Assembly (NCBI RefSeq): GCF_021391395.1 | Contig: NZ_CP090059.1 | Location: 1,411,001 to 1,475,000 of the forward strand | Direction of reading: 5' to 3' | DNA: 64,000 bases | DNA from: Sphingomonas cannabina | Lineage (GTDB): Bacteria; Pseudomonadota; Alphaproteobacteria; Sphingomonadales; Sphingomonadaceae | Part shown: positions 8,079 through 15,591 of the stretch, piece after piece | Layout of the letters: every line of letters starts with the position of its first letter | Numbering within the stretch: position 1 is the stretch's first letter | Position numbers and translations under genes: made by a program | The notes under the pieces: generated by a model | The model's input: only the letters and a program-made list of their open reading frames with translations | The model's database searches: none | What the model was told of the DNA's origin: nothing

Positions 8079-9623
8079 TCAGACGGGCTGCAGCCCGTGC
8101 TCGACGATCTTGCGGATCAGCGTACGATGAGACGGTAATCCTTCCCGTAGCCGCTCGGTCTGGATGATATTCTCCCGCATCGTCCGCTCGGCGATCCGGG
8201 CTTCGTCGGCCAGCGCTTCCGGCTCGACCTCGGTACGGAAGCCCATGCCATAGAGGACGTACTGATAGCTCGCCGGCGGAAACACCTCCTCGACCCGGTC
8301 GAACTCGTCGTGGAACCACGGCGACTGGTAGCGCCACAGCGTCAGCAGGTCCTGGAGTCGCTCGGGAACGGTCTCGGGCAGCCGGTTGTCGCGCCAGAAG
8401 GCGCTGTCCTCGCGCTGCGACAGCACATAGTGGAGCTTGAGGAAATCGATGATCCGCCCCCAGCGGTAATGGGTGGTCGCGTTGAAGCGCGACGCGATCA
8501 CGTCCATCACCTCGCGGCAGACCGGCATCTGCTCGGCGATCAGCTTGGCGGACAGCTCGATCAGCACGATCGCCGACGATTCGAGCGGCTCGAGAAAGCC
8601 GGCCGCGAGCCCGACGGCGACGCAGTTGCGCTTCCAGAAGGTCTCGCGATAGCCCGAGCGGATCGGGATCTTGCGCACCGGCAGGTCCTTGCCCGCCGGA
8701 CCGAGATAGGCGCGCAGCTCGCGCTCGGCCTCGTCGTCGGAGATGTGGCGGCTGGAATAGACATGGCCGGTGCCGCGCCGGCTCGGCAGGCCGATGTCCC
8801 AGATCCATCCCGCCGACTGCGCGGTCGAGATGGTGTGCGAGGCGATCGGGCTGGTGTCGCTCTCATGCGGGACTTGCACGGCGAGCGCGGTGTCGCAGAA
8901 CAGCACGTCGCTGCAGTCCTTGAACCCGACGCCCAGCGTCTCGCCGATCAGCAGCGCCTTGAAGCCCGTGCAGTCGACGAAGAGGTCGCCTTCGATCTCG
9001 CCCGCCTGCTCGGTGACGATGCTGCGGATGTCGCCGTTCTCGGCGAGCGTCACCTGGCGGACGTCGGCCAGCACATGGCGCACCCCCAGCGTCTCGCAGC
9101 AATGGCGCTGGAGGAAGGGCGCGAACTTGCCGGCGTCGAGATGATAGGCGTAGTTCGCCACCGCGTCATATTCCGGCGTCGTGATCGTCTTCGGCGCCAA
9201 TCCGTCGTCGCAGAGCCGTCCCTGCGGGCACACCGCGTCGCAGAAGCTGCGCCCGTCCCCCTCCGCCAGCCAGTGCGGCACCAGGTTGAGCTGGTGGAAG
9301 CCCTGGGGCAGCATCAGCGGGTGGTAATAGCCGTCGTCCGGCGCTCCGGTGGTCCAGCGCGCGAAACGGGCGCCCTGCTTGAACGCGGCGTCGCACTGGC
9401 GGAACAGCTCCGTCTCCGACACGCCGATCCGCGCCAGCGTGGTCCTCAGCGTCGGCCAGGTGCCTTCGCCGACGCCGATGATCGGGACGTTCGGCGATTC
9501 GACCAGCGTCACGCTGAAGCCGGCGGGCATCCGGCTGCGGTGCTTGGCGGCGATGACGCCGGCGGTCAGCCAGCCGGCGGTGCCGCCGCCCACGATCACG
9601 ATCTTCCGTACAGGATGGGTCAT
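8079..9623 (-). CDS. Flavin-dependent tryptophan-halogenase family protein
   Basis: 514 residues from the ATG at 9623, which directly precedes the FAD-binding strand IVIVGGGTAGWLTA (residues 8-21). The halogenase lysine that carries hypohalous acid is K82 in DAAFKQG, and the catalytic glutamate falls in FLEPLESS (about E345). The signature WxWxIP appears as WIWDIG (273-278), with glycine in place of proline. Members found beside TonB receptors, such as BrvH and the Xanthomonas enzymes, halogenate free indole in vitro, but their natural substrate is unknown. No flavin reductase is adjacent. The gene lies 54 bp downstream of the receptor gene and is probably co-transcribed. Confidence 0.9.
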   Translation of the reverse strand: MTHPVRKIVIVGGGTAGWLTAGVIAAKHRSRMPAGFSVTLVESPNVPIIGVGEGTWPTLRTTLARIGVSETELFRQCDAAFKQGARFARWTTGAPDDGYYHPLMLPQGFHQLNLVPHWLAEGDGRSFCDAVCPQGRLCDDGLAPKTITTPEYDAVANYAYHLDAGKFAPFLQRHCCETLGVRHVLADVRQVTLAENGDIRSIVTEQAGEIEGDLFVDCTGFKALLIGETLGVGFKDCSDVLFCDTALAVQVPHESDTSPIASHTISTAQSAGWIWDIGLPSRRGTGHVYSSRHISDDEAERELRAYLGPAGKDLPVRKIPIRSGYRETFWKRNCVAVGLAAGFLEPLESSAIVLIELSAKLIAEQMPVCREVMDVIASRFNATTHYRWGRIIDFLKLHYVLSQREDSAFWRDNRLPETVPERLQDLLTLWRYQSPWFHDEFDRVEEVFPPASYQYVLYGMGFRTEVEPEALADEARIAERTMRENIIQTERLREGLPSHRTLIRKIVEHGLQPV

Positions 9624-9677
9624 CTTCGTCCCGCAAAAGTCCGGGGATGCCGCGGGCACCCCCGGGAGGGGAGAGTA

Positions 9678-12674
9678 TCAGAAACGGAACCGAGCGCCTG
9701 CGGTAAACCTGCGACCATAGGCGAACACGTCGAGCAGCTGGTTGTCGAAGCGGCCATGGGTGCTCATCGTCTCGTTGGTGATGTTCAGCGCCTCGAAGAA
9801 GACGTTGACCTGCTTCGTGAGCTGGTAGCTGGTGCTGAAGTCGATCTGCAGGCTCGAGTTGACGAAGGTCGGCTCCGATCCGAACGAGCCGGTGTTCTGG
9901 TTCTGGCCGAACTGCAGGAGATACTCGTCGCGCCAGTTGAGCGCCACGCGGGCCTCGAAGCCGTTTTTGTCGTAGAAGCCGACGAAGTTGGCGGAGTTGG
10001 CAAGGCCGGTGACGGCGAAGCCGCTCTGCGAGATGTCTTCGGCGTCATAGGGCTTGTTGGTGTCGACGAAGGTGGCGTTGGCATTGAAGCCGAAGCCGCT
10101 GTTGCCGAACACGTGCTGCCAGGCGATCTCGACGCCGCGTACCGTCGCGTCGGGGCCGTTGATCTGCTGCGTCACGGCGAACTGCGCGGGCTGGCCGGTC
10201 GTCGGATCGACCACGTCGTTGATCGTCTGGCGCTGCGTGCCGCCGACGATGAAGTTGCTGACGTTCTTGAGGAAGAAATTGACCGACGCGTAGGAGTTGG
10301 ACTGGTAGTACCATTCCGCCGCGAAGTCGAAATTGTCGGCGAGATAGGGCTTGAGCCCCGGATTGCCTCCGTTGGCAGTGAGTGCGCCGACGCGCTGGCC
10401 CGTGCCGACGTTCAGCACCGGTGTCAGCAGGTTGAGGCTGGGCCGGGTGAGCGTCCGCGACGCGTCGAAGCGCAGGTGGAACTTGTCGGTGAGCTCCAGC
10501 TTCATGTCGATGCTGGGCAGCAGGTAGGAATAGCTGGTCTTGGTGGTGATCCGCTGCGGGTCGCTCAGCACTACCGTCAGCAATGTCGGGTCGCCGGCGT
10601 TCTGGATGATGCTGAGCGGTACCTGGCCAAGGCCGATCGCCGTGAGATGCGTGTTCTCCTGGCGGATGCCGGCGTTGAAGTGGAACGGCATCCCCGCGAT
10701 CTCGGTGTCGAAATTGGCGCGGGCGAACAGCGCCCAGCTCTTCTCGGTGATGTCCCGGATGCTGCCGTTGTCGAGCGCCAGGTCGAACGCACCGGTGAAG
10801 TTCGTGCCCACGGTCGGCGCGGTATAGTTGAAGCCGGGGATGTTCTGCGCCTGGGGATTGCCCAGCCCTTCCAGGAACTGCTGATAGGCGCGCGCGTCGA
10901 ACTTCAGCAGCACCGGCGGCAGCGCGCCTGAGAAGCCGGGGATGAACCCGCGCGTGCTGACCTGGTCGGTGAACAGGCTCGCAGGGATGAGCACGCCGGT
11001 CGTGTTGCCCGACGGCGAGCCATAGCCGGAATAGGCCTGCCAGTAATTGTTGGCGAAGGTATTGCGCTGCTGGAACTGGAAATGGTCCTCGACATATTGG
11101 CCGCCGATCTTGATGCGGAAGCCTTCCTGTTCCCAGCTCGCGGAGAGGCGGCCCTGCTTCAGCTCGTCGGTGTTCTTGCTGGCCTGGCGCACCGTCACGT
11201 GCGAGCCCATCACAGTGGGGTCGGCCCAGCGCGACGCGTCGCCGCCCGGGCCATAGTCGTGCAGCACGGGGATGGTGTCCTTGCTGCTGCCGTCGATGCG
11301 GATGCCGAGCGCGGGGCCGATCGCGAAGCCGTAGCCGACGTCGGCGTTGTCGCTGCTGATCCGCCCGTCCGGATTGAGCCAGCTCTTGGCATAGCTGGCG
11401 TCGGCCTCGAGCTTGAGGTTCTCGGATGCGTCCCACTTGAGGTTGAGGCCGGTCTGGTTGGTCTGCAGGACCGACCGGTCGGTGCCGGCGGTGAAGTCGG
11501 TCTGCGAGCCGGCCTGGGAGAAGTCGACGGTGGTGCCGTTCTCGTCGAGCTCGACATTGCGCAGCGAACCCTGGTTGAACCAGATGCCGAAGCCGAAATT
11601 GTCGGCGCGGATGGTCTGCCGCGAGAAATTGTTGTCGAGCGTGAGCAGCAGGCCGTTGGACGGGCGCCACTGCAGGGCGATGCGCCCGTCGACCCGCTCG
11701 TCGCGGGTGTAGATCTGGCTGGCGCCATATTGCTGCTCGAACCAGCCGACGACGGTCTGCCGGTTGTTGGGATCGGCATAGGCGGCGTTGTTGGGATCGC
11801 TCGTCGGGCTGCAGCTCGTCGCCGTGGTGCCGGCGAGCTGGCACGGCGCATAGCGGCCGCCGGGCCAGCCGCTCACGAAGGCGCGGTTGGTCTGGGTGTC
11901 GTGCCGGGTGTACATGCCGGAGACCAGCACGCCGAACGTGTCGCCGGCGAAGGTGTCGCTGAACAGCAGCCCCGCGGTGGGGACCACCTTGCCCGCGTCG
12001 TCCTGGATCGAGCCCGACGCGGTGGCGACCAGCCGCATGCCCGAATAGTCGAACGGCTTGGGGAACTCGACGTTGACGGTCGCGCCGATCGAGCTGCTCG
12101 ACAGCGTGACGTCGGGCGTCTTGAGCACGCTCAGCTGGCCGACGAAATCGGCGCCGACGGTGCTGAAGTCGACCGCGCGGCCGCCGGTGGCGGTCGAGAT
12201 GCGGCGGCCGTCGTAGAGCGTCTCGTTGAAGTCGCCGCCGAAGCCGCGCACCGTGATGCCCTGCGGCTCGCCGCGCGCGCCGGCGCGCTGGATCGAGACG
12301 CCCGGCAGGCGCTGCAGCGACGCGGCGACGTTCGAGTCGGGGAACTTGCCGATGTCCTCCGAGGATATGGCGTCGACCACGCCGGCCGAGGTCCGCTTGA
12401 TGTCCAGATTGCGCTGGAGCGAGCCGCGCAGGCCCGTGACGACGATATCGTCCGCCTGGGCCTCGTCGATCTGTGCCGGAGCGCCGGCACCGTCCTGCGC
12501 CTGTGTCTGTGCTACTGGTATGATAACGCTACCGTTCGACGGCGTGTCGTCGGCCAGCGCTGGAGAGGCCGCGGCGATCGCAAGCAGGCTGGACGCGGTT
12601 GCGAAAGATAACCGTGCAGCGCGCACGCGGCGGATGCCGGTGACGGCCGATGTGTCGATATTGCCTTCGGTCAT
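9678..12674 (-). CDS. TonB-dependent outer-membrane receptor (carbohydrate-utilisation type)
   Basis: 998 residues. An extended N-terminus carries a hydrophobic signal (about 23-40, ending PALADD) and a TonB box DDIVVTG at 75-81. The plug domain follows (IGKFPDSNVAASLQRLPGVSIQR, then GITVRGFG), then a 22-strand-type barrel ending in the expected aromatic C-terminus RFTAGARFRF. A GAGGAGGGG ribosome site precedes the ATG. This receptor type imports oligosaccharides in sphingomonads, Caulobacter and Xanthomonas. It heads a minus-strand set with the halogenase and GH51 genes and is divergent from SapC. Substrate is not readable, though arabinose-containing oligomers fit the neighbours. Confidence 0.95.
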   Translation of the reverse strand: MTEGNIDTSAVTGIRRVRAARLSFATASSLLAIAAASPALADDTPSNGSVIIPVAQTQAQDGAGAPAQIDEAQADDIVVTGLRGSLQRNLDIKRTSAGVVDAISSEDIGKFPDSNVAASLQRLPGVSIQRAGARGEPQGITVRGFGGDFNETLYDGRRISTATGGRAVDFSTVGADFVGQLSVLKTPDVTLSSSSIGATVNVEFPKPFDYSGMRLVATASGSIQDDAGKVVPTAGLLFSDTFAGDTFGVLVSGMYTRHDTQTNRAFVSGWPGGRYAPCQLAGTTATSCSPTSDPNNAAYADPNNRQTVVGWFEQQYGASQIYTRDERVDGRIALQWRPSNGLLLTLDNNFSRQTIRADNFGFGIWFNQGSLRNVELDENGTTVDFSQAGSQTDFTAGTDRSVLQTNQTGLNLKWDASENLKLEADASYAKSWLNPDGRISSDNADVGYGFAIGPALGIRIDGSSKDTIPVLHDYGPGGDASRWADPTVMGSHVTVRQASKNTDELKQGRLSASWEQEGFRIKIGGQYVEDHFQFQQRNTFANNYWQAYSGYGSPSGNTTGVLIPASLFTDQVSTRGFIPGFSGALPPVLLKFDARAYQQFLEGLGNPQAQNIPGFNYTAPTVGTNFTGAFDLALDNGSIRDITEKSWALFARANFDTEIAGMPFHFNAGIRQENTHLTAIGLGQVPLSIIQNAGDPTLLTVVLSDPQRITTKTSYSYLLPSIDMKLELTDKFHLRFDASRTLTRPSLNLLTPVLNVGTGQRVGALTANGGNPGLKPYLADNFDFAAEWYYQSNSYASVNFFLKNVSNFIVGGTQRQTINDVVDPTTGQPAQFAVTQQINGPDATVRGVEIAWQHVFGNSGFGFNANATFVDTNKPYDAEDISQSGFAVTGLANSANFVGFYDKNGFEARVALNWRDEYLLQFGQNQNTGSFGSEPTFVNSSLQIDFSTSYQLTKQVNVFFEALNITNETMSTHGRFDNQLLDVFAYGRRFTAGARFRF

Positions 12675-12717
12675 ACCCCCTCCTCTAGAGACAGGAGCAT
12701 TGACGCGGCTGCACTAT

Positions 12718-12740
12718 TTCGCCGGTCCGGGTCCGGCGAA
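12718..12740. promoter_or_regulatory. 8-bp-arm inverted repeat upstream of the TonB-receptor gene
   Basis: TTCGCCGG and CCGGCGAA surround a 7-bp spacer. The repeat lies 44-66 bp upstream of the receptor start and would be in its 5' leader. It could be an operator or a leader hairpin, and no family can be assigned. Confidence 0.4.
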
Positions 12741-12838
12741 CTGCGGATCAATCTAAACGGTGACGGAATCCGCCTTTTGGCAGCATCGCGATCCTCTCCT
12801 GTTGTGTTATTCGAATTTTGGCGCACACTAACAACAAA

Positions 12839-12866
12839 AGTTAGCGCTATCAAGAGTGCTCTTGAT
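12839..12866. promoter_or_regulatory. Overlapping palindromic operators between the receptor and sapC genes
   Basis: Bases 12839-12852 read AGTTAGCGCTATCA. Its reverse complement, TGATAGCGCTAACT, matches 12 of 14 positions of the box TGGTAGCGCTAACA described for the LacI-type XylR of Xanthomonas, as recalled from the literature. It overlaps a perfect inverted repeat at 12849-12866 (ATCAAGAG, TG, CTCTTGAT). The sites lie 21 bp before sapC and 165 bp before the receptor start, placed to control the divergent pair. No LacI-family gene is in the window; the nearest regulator is the IclR protein at 14715. Confidence 0.6.
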
Positions 12867-12886
12867 CACGGGAGGGGAGGTGCCGA

Positions 12887-13558
12887 ATGGCTATGCTTGA
12901 AGTGCTGAATGCGAGTGATCACCGCCAGCTCCGCCTGCGCGACGAGGCGGGGAGGGAGCCGCATTTTGTGCAGATCGTCGCAGCGGAATTTGCCGTCGCG
13001 GCCGCCCATTGCCCGATCCTGCTCGCGAAGGATGCCGGATCGGGCCGTTTCTACGCCGGTGCCATGTTCGGCTTCAAACCGGACGAGCTCCCGCTCGCGG
13101 AACCTGGAGACGCGTTCCGCCCGCTCGATCTCCAGCGTCAGGCGTTCTTCATTTCCGACGAGGACATCGCGATTGACCGGGAGCATCCCCGGATCAGCGA
13201 GACGGACGGCAAACCGCTGTTCGACGAAGAAGGGCAACCGAGCGATTCGCTGCGACGCATCCAGCGGGCGCTGGGCCTGCTGAAATCGGGGGTCGAGGAG
13301 ACGGAGGCGTTCATCCGCGCGCTCCTCGCGCACAAGCTTGTCGAGCCGATCGACATCTCGCTGCGCTTCGACGACGGCGAGACGCTCTCTCTCCAGGGGC
13401 TTTACACGGTCAGCCTCGATGCGCTGCGTGATCTCGACGATTCGGCTGCGCTCGCGCTGTTCCGCAGCGGCCATCTCCAGCTCGCCTATGGCATGATCGC
13501 ATCGCTGCAGCAGATTCCCGTCCTAGCGCATCGCCGCAACCGACGCCTGTCGGAGTGA
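12887..13558 (+). CDS. SapC family protein
   Basis: 223 residues with the SapC fold signature: FVQIVAAEFAVAAAHCPILLAKD near the N-terminus, FYAGAMFGFKPDE, a Q-R-QAFFIS segment, then SDSLRRIQRALGLLKSG and a C-terminal SGHLQLAYGMIASLQQI. No signal peptide is visible. The name comes from a Campylobacter S-layer locus, and the biochemical role is unknown. Next to TonB receptors it accompanies a JmjC-like cupin and a tryptophan halogenase, exactly as here, so it probably works in the same system. A strong GGGAGGGGAGG ribosome site precedes the ATG, and the cupin gene follows after 13 bp. Confidence 0.85.
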   Translation: MAMLEVLNASDHRQLRLRDEAGREPHFVQIVAAEFAVAAAHCPILLAKDAGSGRFYAGAMFGFKPDELPLAEPGDAFRPLDLQRQAFFISDEDIAIDREHPRISETDGKPLFDEEGQPSDSLRRIQRALGLLKSGVEETEAFIRALLAHKLVEPIDISLRFDDGETLSLQGLYTVSLDALRDLDDSAALALFRSGHLQLAYGMIASLQQIPVLAHRRNRRLSE

Positions 13559-13571
13559 GAAGGAAGAGGTG

Positions 13572-14582
13572 ATGGACCAGCATCTTCGGGACATCGACGC
13601 CAGGCTCGTCCAGGACCCAGAAGCCTTTAGGCAGCACGTCTGCGAGCGGTGCGAGCCCGTGGTGGTGCGCGGTGCCTGCGCCGATTGGCCCGCACGACAC
13701 GCCGCGGCGCGCTCGTTCGACGATCTCGCCGATTATCTGCTCCGGTTCGACGGCGGCATCACGGCCGAGGCGTTCGTCGGAATGCCCGATATCGACGGAC
13801 GCTTTCACTATGACGAGAGCCTCGCCGGTTTCAATTTCGCCCGCGAGGAACTCGGCCTCCGCGATGTGCTCGCGCGGATCGCCGAAGGCGGGCAGCGGGG
13901 ATCGTCCGTCTACATGGGCTCGCTTCCGGCGGACCGGCACCTGCCCGGCTTCGCCGAAGAGAACCGCGCGACGATGGTCGCATCATCGGTCCGTCCCCGT
14001 ATCTGGCTCGGCAGCCGGTCGGAGATCGCCTGCCACTACGACACTTATGACAATCTCGCCTGCGTCGTCGCGGGCAGGCGCAGGTTCACCCTCTATCCCC
14101 CGGATGCGATCGCCGACCTCTACGTCGGTCCGATCGACCATACGATGGCCGGCCAGCCGGTCGGCCTTGCCGTGGGCTCGGAGCCGGGCGACCCACGCTA
14201 TCCCCGCTTCGAACTTGCTCGTGATCGTGCCATCACCGTCGAGCTGGACGCCGGCGACGCGCTGTATCTGCCGAAGCTCTGGTGGCACCGGGTCGAGGCC
14301 ACCGCGCCATTCAACCTGCTCGTCAACTATTGGTGGGATGGCTTCAGCGCCGGCCCGGACGCGCCCTATACCGCGATGATGCTGGCGATGATCGCGATCG
14401 CGGAGCGGCCGGCGGGGGAGCGCGCCGCCTGGCGCGCCTTCTTCGATCACTATGTCTTCCGCCCCCACGGCCATCCGCTGGCGCATCTTCCGGAGGAGAA
14501 GCACGGCCTTCTAGGACCGCTGCGGAGCGGCAATTATCGCCGTATCCGTGCGATCGTGATGCAGCTGCTCCGCGGCGACTAA
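13572..14582 (+). CDS. JmjC-like cupin (Cupin_8) putative Fe(II)/2-oxoglutarate oxygenase
   Basis: 336 residues from the ATG at 13572; a GTG immediately before it is possible, and AGGAAGAGG is the ribosome site. The JmjC/FIH-type double-stranded beta-helix is seen in PVVVRGACADWPA near the N-terminus, the iron ligands HYD in IACHYDTYDNLACVVAGRRRFTLYPP, and the distal ligand His in LYLPKLWWHRVEA. The Lys/Arg-rich strand RRRFTLYPP would bind 2-oxoglutarate. Such enzymes usually hydroxylate peptide or protein side chains. The gene is tightly linked to sapC. In the halogenase neighbourhood it suggests oxidative modification of the same unknown target, but this is inference. Confidence 0.85.
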   Translation: MDQHLRDIDARLVQDPEAFRQHVCERCEPVVVRGACADWPARHAAARSFDDLADYLLRFDGGITAEAFVGMPDIDGRFHYDESLAGFNFAREELGLRDVLARIAEGGQRGSSVYMGSLPADRHLPGFAEENRATMVASSVRPRIWLGSRSEIACHYDTYDNLACVVAGRRRFTLYPPDAIADLYVGPIDHTMAGQPVGLAVGSEPGDPRYPRFELARDRAITVELDAGDALYLPKLWWHRVEATAPFNLLVNYWWDGFSAGPDAPYTAMMLAMIAIAERPAGERAAWRAFFDHYVFRPHGHPLAHLPEEKHGLLGPLRSGNYRRIRAIVMQLLRGD

Positions 14583-14636
14583 GGCGTTCGGAACGGCGGA
14601 ATGTCGCCTCTCGGTCGATGATTGCGCGGGCGAAGC

Positions 14637-14655
14637 GAATTCTTCTATTGAATTC
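14637..14655. promoter_or_regulatory. GAATTC inverted repeat upstream of the IclR gene
   Basis: Two GAATTC half-sites 7 bp apart lie 60-78 bp upstream of the IclR-type start codon, in an otherwise non-coding 132-bp gap after the cupin gene. The spacing suits a dimeric autoregulator. Function is unproven. Confidence 0.3.
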
Positions 14656-14714
14656 TCCTATCGGCCCGCCGGCCCGCGTCTGACGCATTCCGGCGGGATA
14701 AGCGGGGGACGGCA

Positions 14715-15491
14715 GTGCCAGAGGATAAGGAGGATCGTCGCTACCGTGCGCCTGCGCTCGAGAAGGGGCTCGACATCCTCGAGCTGCTGGCGAACGAGAG
14801 CGAGCCGGTCACGCTCACCGGCATCGTTAACCGGCTCGGACGCTCGCACGGCGAGCTGTTCCGCATGGTCCAGGTGCTCGAGTTCCGCGGCTATATCGAG
14901 CAGGATCCGGCGTCCGACGGCTATCGCGTCAGCGATCGGCTCTTCTCGCTCGGGATGCAGCAGCCGCGGATGCGCAACCTGATCGAGGTGGCGCTGCCGG
15001 TCATGCGCCAGCTCACCCTTTCGCTCGGCCAATCCTGTCACCTCGCGCTGCACAGCCGCGGCGAGATGGTCGTGGTCGCGCGGATGGAATCGAGCGAGCA
15101 GCTCGGCTTCTCCGTGCGCGTCGGTTATCGGCGTCCGCTGTCGAAGGCCGCATCGGGCGCGGTGCTCTACGCCTTCCAGCCCGACGACGTTCGCGAGCGG
15201 TGGGAAAGGCTGTTCGATCCGCCGCTGACCGAGGAGGAGCTCGCGCAATTCCGCGCCCACGCCAGCGAAATCCGCGAACGCCAGGTCGAGATGGCGCCGA
15301 GCCAGTTCGTCGCGGGCGTCACCGACATCTCCGCACCCGTCATGCGCGGCGGCAGCGCCGCGGCGGCGCTCACCGTGCCATTCCTCAAGAAGCTGCAGCA
15401 ATCACTGACGCCGCGCGAGGCGATCGTTCAGGTTCGCGAAGCCGCCCAGCGTATCTCCGAACAGCTTGTCGAAGGCGACAGCCGGGTCTGA
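14715..15491 (+). CDS. IclR-family transcriptional regulator
   Basis: 258 residues with a GTG start behind GGGGGAC. The N-terminal winged helix (about 15-75: ALEKGLDILELLAN, then VTLTGIVNRLGRSHGELFRMVQVLEFRGYI) is followed by the IclR effector domain (RMRNLIEVALPVMRQL, LSKAASGAVLYAF, ISAPVMRGGSAAAALTVPFL). IclR proteins bind small organic acids or sugar acids and control adjacent catabolic operons. Its position between the receptor cluster and an L-fuconate-dehydratase-type gene makes it the likely regulator of the latter, with the sugar acid as a plausible effector (inference). Confidence 0.9.
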   Translation: MPEDKEDRRYRAPALEKGLDILELLANESEPVTLTGIVNRLGRSHGELFRMVQVLEFRGYIEQDPASDGYRVSDRLFSLGMQQPRMRNLIEVALPVMRQLTLSLGQSCHLALHSRGEMVVVARMESSEQLGFSVRVGYRRPLSKAASGAVLYAFQPDDVRERWERLFDPPLTEEELAQFRAHASEIRERQVEMAPSQFVAGVTDISAPVMRGGSAAAALTVPFLKKLQQSLTPREAIVQVREAAQRISEQLVEGDSRV

Positions 15492-15521
15492 TCGGACCCT
15501 GACGTGATCCATATTCATGCT

Positions 15522-15531
15522 TGCCTAGGCA
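15522..15531. promoter_or_regulatory. Perfect 10-bp palindrome in the promoter of the fuconate-dehydratase-type gene
   Basis: TGCCTAGGCA lies 61-70 bp before the start codon at 15592. An AT-rich stretch follows it (AAATATGAAAATCTGAATCA, 15540-15559), which is unusual in this GC-rich region and likely to hold the promoter. It may be the site of the IclR protein encoded just upstream. Confidence 0.4.
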
Positions 15532-15591
15532 GCTACTCGCAAATATGAAAATCTGAATCATAAGCGAATAGTTTTGGCCGGAGCGCACCTG

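Noticed and set aside
8310..10931. Very long plus-strand open frame opposite the halogenase and receptor genes
   Set aside because: Composition is Arg/Ala/Gly/His-rich shadow sequence without any domain; the minus-strand genes have clear family motifs. GC-rich DNA gives such antisense frames. The same holds for 40929-43415 (+), 60982-63483 (-) and 2405-3934 (-).
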